A DNA stretch of 8,568 nucleotides. Source: Candidatus Bathyarchaeota archaeon. Lineage in GTDB: Archaea; Thermoproteota; Bathyarchaeia; TCS64. This document shows, one piece after another, positions 5,982 to 8,568 of this stretch; position 1 is the stretch's first letter, and each line of letters begins with the position of its first letter. A program made the position numbers and the translations under genes. Where the stretch lies: the NCBI GenBank assembly GCA_030669135.1, contig DAOVEE010000075.1, positions 1 through 8,568 on the forward strand. Reading direction: 5' to 3'. The notes under the pieces are model-generated. The model was not told the DNA's origin, made no database searches, and saw only the letters and a program-made list of their open reading frames with translations.

Positions 5982-6079
5982 ACTCTAGAACTGTAAACCA
6001 TGTTTGTAGGGGTGCCCTATACACTCTAGGTTATAGGGGATATCCGTCGAACGATTGTCTCAGTAGGGGTCAATATTGA
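5966..6079 (+). CDS. Putative 37-residue small protein or leader peptide, coupled to the regulator
   Basis: An ATG-initiated reading frame of 37 codons ends in a TGA that overlaps the TTG start of the winged-helix regulator as TTGA. The peptide begins MNRGYYSRTVNHVCRGALY and ends SRGQY; it has six tyrosines, five arginines, two cysteines, no transmembrane stretch and no signal peptide. It matches no family I recognise. For it: the start lies at leaderless distance from a TATA-like block, the stop overlaps the next start in the same style as genuine coupled genes here, and it explains the otherwise long leader. Against it: it is short, its codon use is not clearly like that of the GC3-rich genes, and 37 open codons can occur by chance. 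If real, it could be a coupling leader whose translation controls the regulator. Confidence 0.4.
   Translation: MNRGYYSRTVNHVCRGALYTLGYRGYPSNDCLSRGQY
6015..6038. repeat. Inverted repeat inside the regulator leader / small ORF
   Basis: CCCTATA (6015-6021) and TATAGGG (6032-6038) are perfect reverse complements separated by ten bases. In RNA this could form a modest 7-bp hairpin about 40 bases before the regulator start; in DNA it could be an operator half-site pair. It is followed at once by the palindrome GGATATCC. Confidence 0.35.
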
Positions 6080-6393
6080 AAAGCAGGCGATCTAAGCTCG
6101 AAATATACCTAGATGTACTCAAGGTGATCAAGGATGGCACGAAGAAGCCTACACGCATCATGTACGGTGCAAACCTTTCATGGAAGCTGCTTCAGGGCAT
6201 TCTCTCTTCTATGGTGGCCCAGGATCTTATAGATGAGGTTGACGCGTCCGAGTCGAAGGATAAGCGGACAAGCAAGTACTACGAGATCACTCCCAAGGGT
6301 GACAGCGTCATCAGGTACTTCGATCGCGCCAAGGGACTCATCGAGATCGATGAGCCTAACTTCAACCCCCTCCAGATCGCTCGGGGACGGTAG
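6076..6393 (+). CDS. Archaeal winged helix-turn-helix transcriptional regulator (HTH_45 / ArnR1-like)
   Basis: A 105-residue DNA-binding protein typical of small one-domain archaeal regulators. Residues 7-20 (KLEIYLDVLKVIKD) form helix 1, followed by KKPTRIMYGANLSWKLLQGI (23-42), the helix-turn-helix with the family's T-R-I-M-Y-x-A-N-L-S pattern, the recognition helix running into VAQDLIDEV, and a wing with KYYEITPKGDSVIRYF (67-82). There are no metal or ligand domains. The start is TTG at 6076, preceded by AGGGG with about six bases of spacing; an in-frame TAG at 6064 rules out a longer form. The start overlaps the stop of a putative 37-codon ORF. Repeats upstream suggest autoregulation, and a palindrome over the promoter of the next gene, a convergent nitroreductase, is another possible target. 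The family call is firm; targets are inferred. Confidence 0.87.
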   Translation: MKSRRSKLEIYLDVLKVIKDGTKKPTRIMYGANLSWKLLQGILSSMVAQDLIDEVDASESKDKRTSKYYEITPKGDSVIRYFDRAKGLIEIDEPNFNPLQIARGR

Positions 6394-6402
6394 AGGAACC
6401 CC

Positions 6403-6429
6403 AACCTTTTTTCCTGAAAAAACAGGGTT
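6403..6429. terminator. Bidirectional terminator between convergent regulator and nitroreductase genes
   Basis: AACC plus six Ts, a CCTG loop, then six As and CAGGGTT form a self-complementary element with one small bulge between two convergent stop codons (6393 and 6438). It gives a T tract on both strands, so it can serve both genes. Confidence 0.6.
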
Positions 6430-6437
6430 AGTGAAGA

Positions 6438-6962
6438 CTAGATCTCTAGCTTCTTCCCGTACTTGTCGCCGTGGAAAAGCTCACCGAATGCTTTCCTTCC
6501 GCGGGGGTCGGGCTTCTGATCCGGCGCCCCTATAGGCAGAAGGTTGATCACCCTCATCTCCTCGGGTATCCCCAGGAGCTCCTTCACCTGGTCCTCGTGG
6601 AACGCGCCTATCCAGCAGGTGCCGTACCCAAGCTCCCATGCGGCCAGCACCATGTGCTCCACCGCGGTCATGACGTCGCGTTCGGCCCAGCGCTCGTACA
6701 CCTCCGGGTTCTTGGGGTCCATGGCTAGGGCCGCGACTATGACGCCTGCGTCTCCTACCCAGGTCTGGTTGCGGGCGATGACTCCGAGCTTCCTCCTCAA
6801 CTCGGGGTCCCTGACGACGATGAACCTCCACGGCTGCTTGTTTCCGGCGCTGGGCGCCAGCTGGGCCGCCTCCAGTATCTGTTTGAGGTGCTCGTCGGGG
6901 ACCGGCTCGGGCTTGTACTTCCTAACGCTTCTGCGGGTCTTGATGGCATCGAAAACGTTCAT
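6438..6962 (-). CDS. Nitroreductase family protein (FMN-dependent oxidoreductase)
   Basis: A 174-residue member of the nitroreductase fold, usually an FMN-binding dimer using NAD(P)H in the cytoplasm. The N-terminal TRRSVRKY (9-16) carries phosphate-binding arginines (R10, R11, R14). APSAGNKQPWRFIVV (36-50) is the flavin-contact loop, and YGTCWIGAF (113-121) is the later flavin and interface segment. It is on the short side for the family and has no ferredoxin domain, so it is not a fused redox protein. The physiological substrate cannot be told; relatives reduce quinones, enones or flavins rather than nitro compounds. The ATG at 6962 is at near-leaderless distance from a TATA box embedded in a perfect inverted repeat, so expression is probably repressible. 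It converges with the winged-helix regulator and is divergent from an M81 peptidase gene. Confidence 0.92.
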   Translation of the reverse strand: MNVFDAIKTRRSVRKYKPEPVPDEHLKQILEAAQLAPSAGNKQPWRFIVVRDPELRRKLGVIARNQTWVGDAGVIVAALAMDPKNPEVYERWAERDVMTAVEHMVLAAWELGYGTCWIGAFHEDQVKELLGIPEEMRVINLLPIGAPDQKPDPRGRKAFGELFHGDKYGKKLEI

Positions 6963-6985
6963 TGCACCGGATCATGTGGAACGAC

Positions 6986-7003
6986 TCGATTTAACCTAAT
7001 CGA
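6986..7003 (-). promoter_or_regulatory. Inverted-repeat operator centred on the TATA box of the nitroreductase gene
   Basis: TCGATT, six bases, AATCGA is a perfect 6-bp-arm inverted repeat. On the minus strand its centre reads AGGTTAAAT, whose TTAAAT lies about 28-30 bases before the nitroreductase ATG and is the best TATA candidate. A dimeric regulator bound here would block TBP access. Confidence 0.55.
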
Positions 7004-7017
7004 ATCCCCAGGCTCAA

Positions 7018-7026
7018 CTTTTATCC
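7018..7026 (+). promoter_or_regulatory. TATA-like element for the M81 peptidase gene
   Basis: CTTTTATCC is centred about 35 bases before the TTG start at 7057, leaving a leader of about eight bases that includes AAAGG close to the start. It lies 15 bases from the inverted repeat over the divergent nitroreductase promoter. Confidence 0.5.
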
Positions 7027-7056
7027 TTGGTGGCCAAGATCATACCGTGAAAGGCT

Positions 7057-8559
7057 TTGAGGATATCGGTAGCGAGCTTCAGCCATGAGACCCTGACCTT
7101 CTGCCCCGAGATCAGCACCCTCGAGGCTTGGGAGGCGGGCGGTATAAGGTACGGCCCAGACGCCCTCGACACCGAGGGGGAGGGCGAGGGATACATCACC
7201 GGCTACAAGGAGGCAGCCGAAGGCCAGGAGGGCGTCGAGTTCGTCGGCATACTCCGCACGGGCTGGCCCAAGCTGACCGGCTACGGTAGCTGGATCACGA
7301 CGGAGGCCTTCGACGTGATCTGCGGCCGCATCGTGAGCCGATTGGAGGAGCAGGTGAACGGGGAGGGGGTTGACGGCGTCCTTCTGGCTCTCCACGGCGC
7401 CATGGCGGTTACTAACGTGCCTCGCCCAGAGGCTGAGATAGTGCGTAGGGTCAGGAAGACGGTGGGCGACGTCCCCATCATGGTGACGTTCGACCTCCAC
7501 GCCAACGAGGACGTCGAGATGGCCCACGCCGCCGACGCCGTCTTCATACTCAAGACCTATCCCCACTTGGACGCCCACGAGATAGGGTACACGGCCGCAA
7601 TGTGCATGATAGAGACCGTCAGAGGAAACTTCAGTCCCGAGATGGCGTTCAGGAAGCCGAGGATAGCGTCGGCCAGCGTCTTCCAGGCGAGCGGGTTTCA
7701 CCCCATGAAGAAGGTGTACGACAGGTGCCGAGAGTGGGAGGCGAGGGGCGTATACTGCGCCTCCGTGGCCCCCGGCTTCGCGTACGCCGACGTCCCGGAC
7801 GTGGGGGCCAGCGTCTTCGTCGTCGCAGACGGGGACAGGGCGCTGGCCGAGGAGGCGGCTCAGGACCTCCACGACCTCATGTGGAGCCTCAGGGAGGAGC
7901 TGACTAAGCGGCTGCCCAGGGCCAAGGAGGGTGTCGCCGAGGTCGTCAAGATGGTTGAGGCAGGTAAAAAACCGGTGGTCATCGCGTACCACGACGACAG
8001 GCTGGGGGACGGCACCCACGTGCTCAGGGAGCTGCTGGACCAGGGAGCCGAGAACTGGTGCAGCACAGGCGTAGCAGACCCGGAGGTGTTGAAGATGCTC
8101 AGCGAGAACCACGTGGTCGGGGACAGGGTCACCGTGAAGATCGGGGGCTGGCTGGACCCCATATCGGGGGACCCCGTCGAGGTGTCGGGCAGGATCGAGT
8201 ATCTGGGGAGCGCCGACTGGGTGGAGACCGGGCCCATGGGTAGGGGCGCGGAGATGCATGTGGATCTTGTCGCATCTCTTGACTTGGGGCGTAACAGGCA
8301 CGTGGTTGTCACCGAGCGGCTGTCGGCGCCCATGAGCGCAGACCGCTTGAAGGCGCTGGGGCTGGACGTGGACGGTTTCGACATCGTGGAGATCAAGAGC
8401 AGGGTACATCACAAGGCTTGGTGGGACACCTGGAGCGCCGTGGATTATCCGGTGGACCCGCCGGGGCTGGGCCCCGCGGACCTCAGCATATTGGAGTACA
8501 GGCACCTGCCGTGGGGCGTCTACCCCATAGGCACGAAATATAGAAAAAATGCTGAATAA
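7057..8559 (+). CDS. M81 family metallopeptidase (MlrC-like, formerly DUF1485)
   Basis: A 500-residue protein matching the full length of MlrC, the zinc enzyme that degrades linearised microcystin and, more generally, small peptides. The N-terminal domain begins MRISVASFSHETLTFCPE, close to the family's G-F-x-H-E-T-N-T-F. LALHGAMA (110-117, H113), TFDLHAN (144-150, D146 and H148) and YPHLDAHEIG (168-177, H170) supply the expected zinc and catalytic residues. SVAPGFAYADVPDVGAS (236-252) and the C-terminal KSRVHHKAWW (447-456) are also typical. Two motifs differ: HETN is HETL, and the glycine-rich D-N-P-G-G-G loop of the C-terminal domain is HDDRLGDGT (312-320). There is no signal peptide. The TTG start is forced by an in-frame TGA at 7048. 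No transporter genes are visible in the window, so whether it handles peptides or another amide is unknown. Confidence 0.88.
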   Translation: MRISVASFSHETLTFCPEISTLEAWEAGGIRYGPDALDTEGEGEGYITGYKEAAEGQEGVEFVGILRTGWPKLTGYGSWITTEAFDVICGRIVSRLEEQVNGEGVDGVLLALHGAMAVTNVPRPEAEIVRRVRKTVGDVPIMVTFDLHANEDVEMAHAADAVFILKTYPHLDAHEIGYTAAMCMIETVRGNFSPEMAFRKPRIASASVFQASGFHPMKKVYDRCREWEARGVYCASVAPGFAYADVPDVGASVFVVADGDRALAEEAAQDLHDLMWSLREELTKRLPRAKEGVAEVVKMVEAGKKPVVIAYHDDRLGDGTHVLRELLDQGAENWCSTGVADPEVLKMLSENHVVGDRVTVKIGGWLDPISGDPVEVSGRIEYLGSADWVETGPMGRGAEMHVDLVASLDLGRNRHVVVTERLSAPMSADRLKALGLDVDGFDIVEIKSRVHHKAWWDTWSAVDYPVDPPGLGPADLSILEYRHLPWGVYPIGTKYRKNAE

Positions 8560-8568
8560 TCATCCTCT

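Noticed and set aside
7047..7088. GTG-initiated 13-codon ORF before the M81 start
   Set aside because: Very short, overlaps the M81 coding sequence out of frame and has no distinct ribosome-binding signal.
7021..8505. 494-codon open frame on the minus strand opposite the M81 gene
   Set aside because: It is a shadow of a GC-rich gene on the other strand: the product is rich in His, Arg, Pro and Val with no recognisable motif, and the plus-strand frame has clear family signatures.

Overview
This window looks like a chromosomal segment of an archaeon, most likely Thermoproteota in the broad sense (Bathyarchaeia, Caldarchaeia or a related thermophilic lineage). The evidence is GC-rich coding sequence, TATA-box promoters about 25-30 bases before start codons that imply leaderless or near-leaderless mRNAs, frequent GTG/TTG starts, a transketolase split into two subunit genes next to a DAHP synthase, and an archaeal HTH_45-type winged-helix regulator. 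The exact lineage is inference. I saw no tRNA, rRNA, CRISPR array or insertion sequence.

Layout. (1) 1-2461, minus strand, is the start of a shikimate operon read right to left: transketolase N subunit, transketolase C subunit, then DAHP synthase, which is cut by the window edge. The genes are separated by 2 bases or overlap by 4. A perfect TATA palindrome at 2604-2613 sits about 150 bases before the only usable in-frame start of the first gene. (2) 2651-3466, minus, encodes a protein with two ACT domains and an AbrB-like N-terminus, probably an amino-acid sensor or regulator. (3) 3556-5451, plus, is a two-gene operon of a nucleoside hydrolase and a PfkB sugar kinase with no gap between them. 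(4) 5517-5855, plus, is a single-domain cupin with its own leaderless promoter and a terminator. (5) 5856-6393 holds a promoter/operator region, an unannotated 37-codon small ORF, and a winged-helix regulator whose TTG start overlaps the small ORF's stop. (6) 6438-6962, minus, is a nitroreductase, convergent with the regulator across a bidirectional terminator. Its TATA box lies inside a perfect inverted repeat. (7) 7057-8559, plus, is an M81/MlrC-family metallopeptidase.

How the genes may work together. The hydrolase would release ribose from nucleosides and the kinase could make ribose 5-phosphate. Transketolase can feed pentose phosphates toward erythrose 4-phosphate, which DAHP synthase condenses with phosphoenolpyruvate to start aromatic amino acid synthesis. 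The divergent arrangement around the ACT protein therefore has a plausible metabolic logic, but this is inference.

The most unusual signals are: an N-terminal winged-helix-like extension on the transketolase N subunit, whose frame continues upstream and is one base out of register with an ATG that has a well-placed Shine-Dalgarno; the coupled 37-codon small ORF with an operator-like repeat; and the apparent loss of the usual His-Gly near the C-terminus of the transketolase N subunit.
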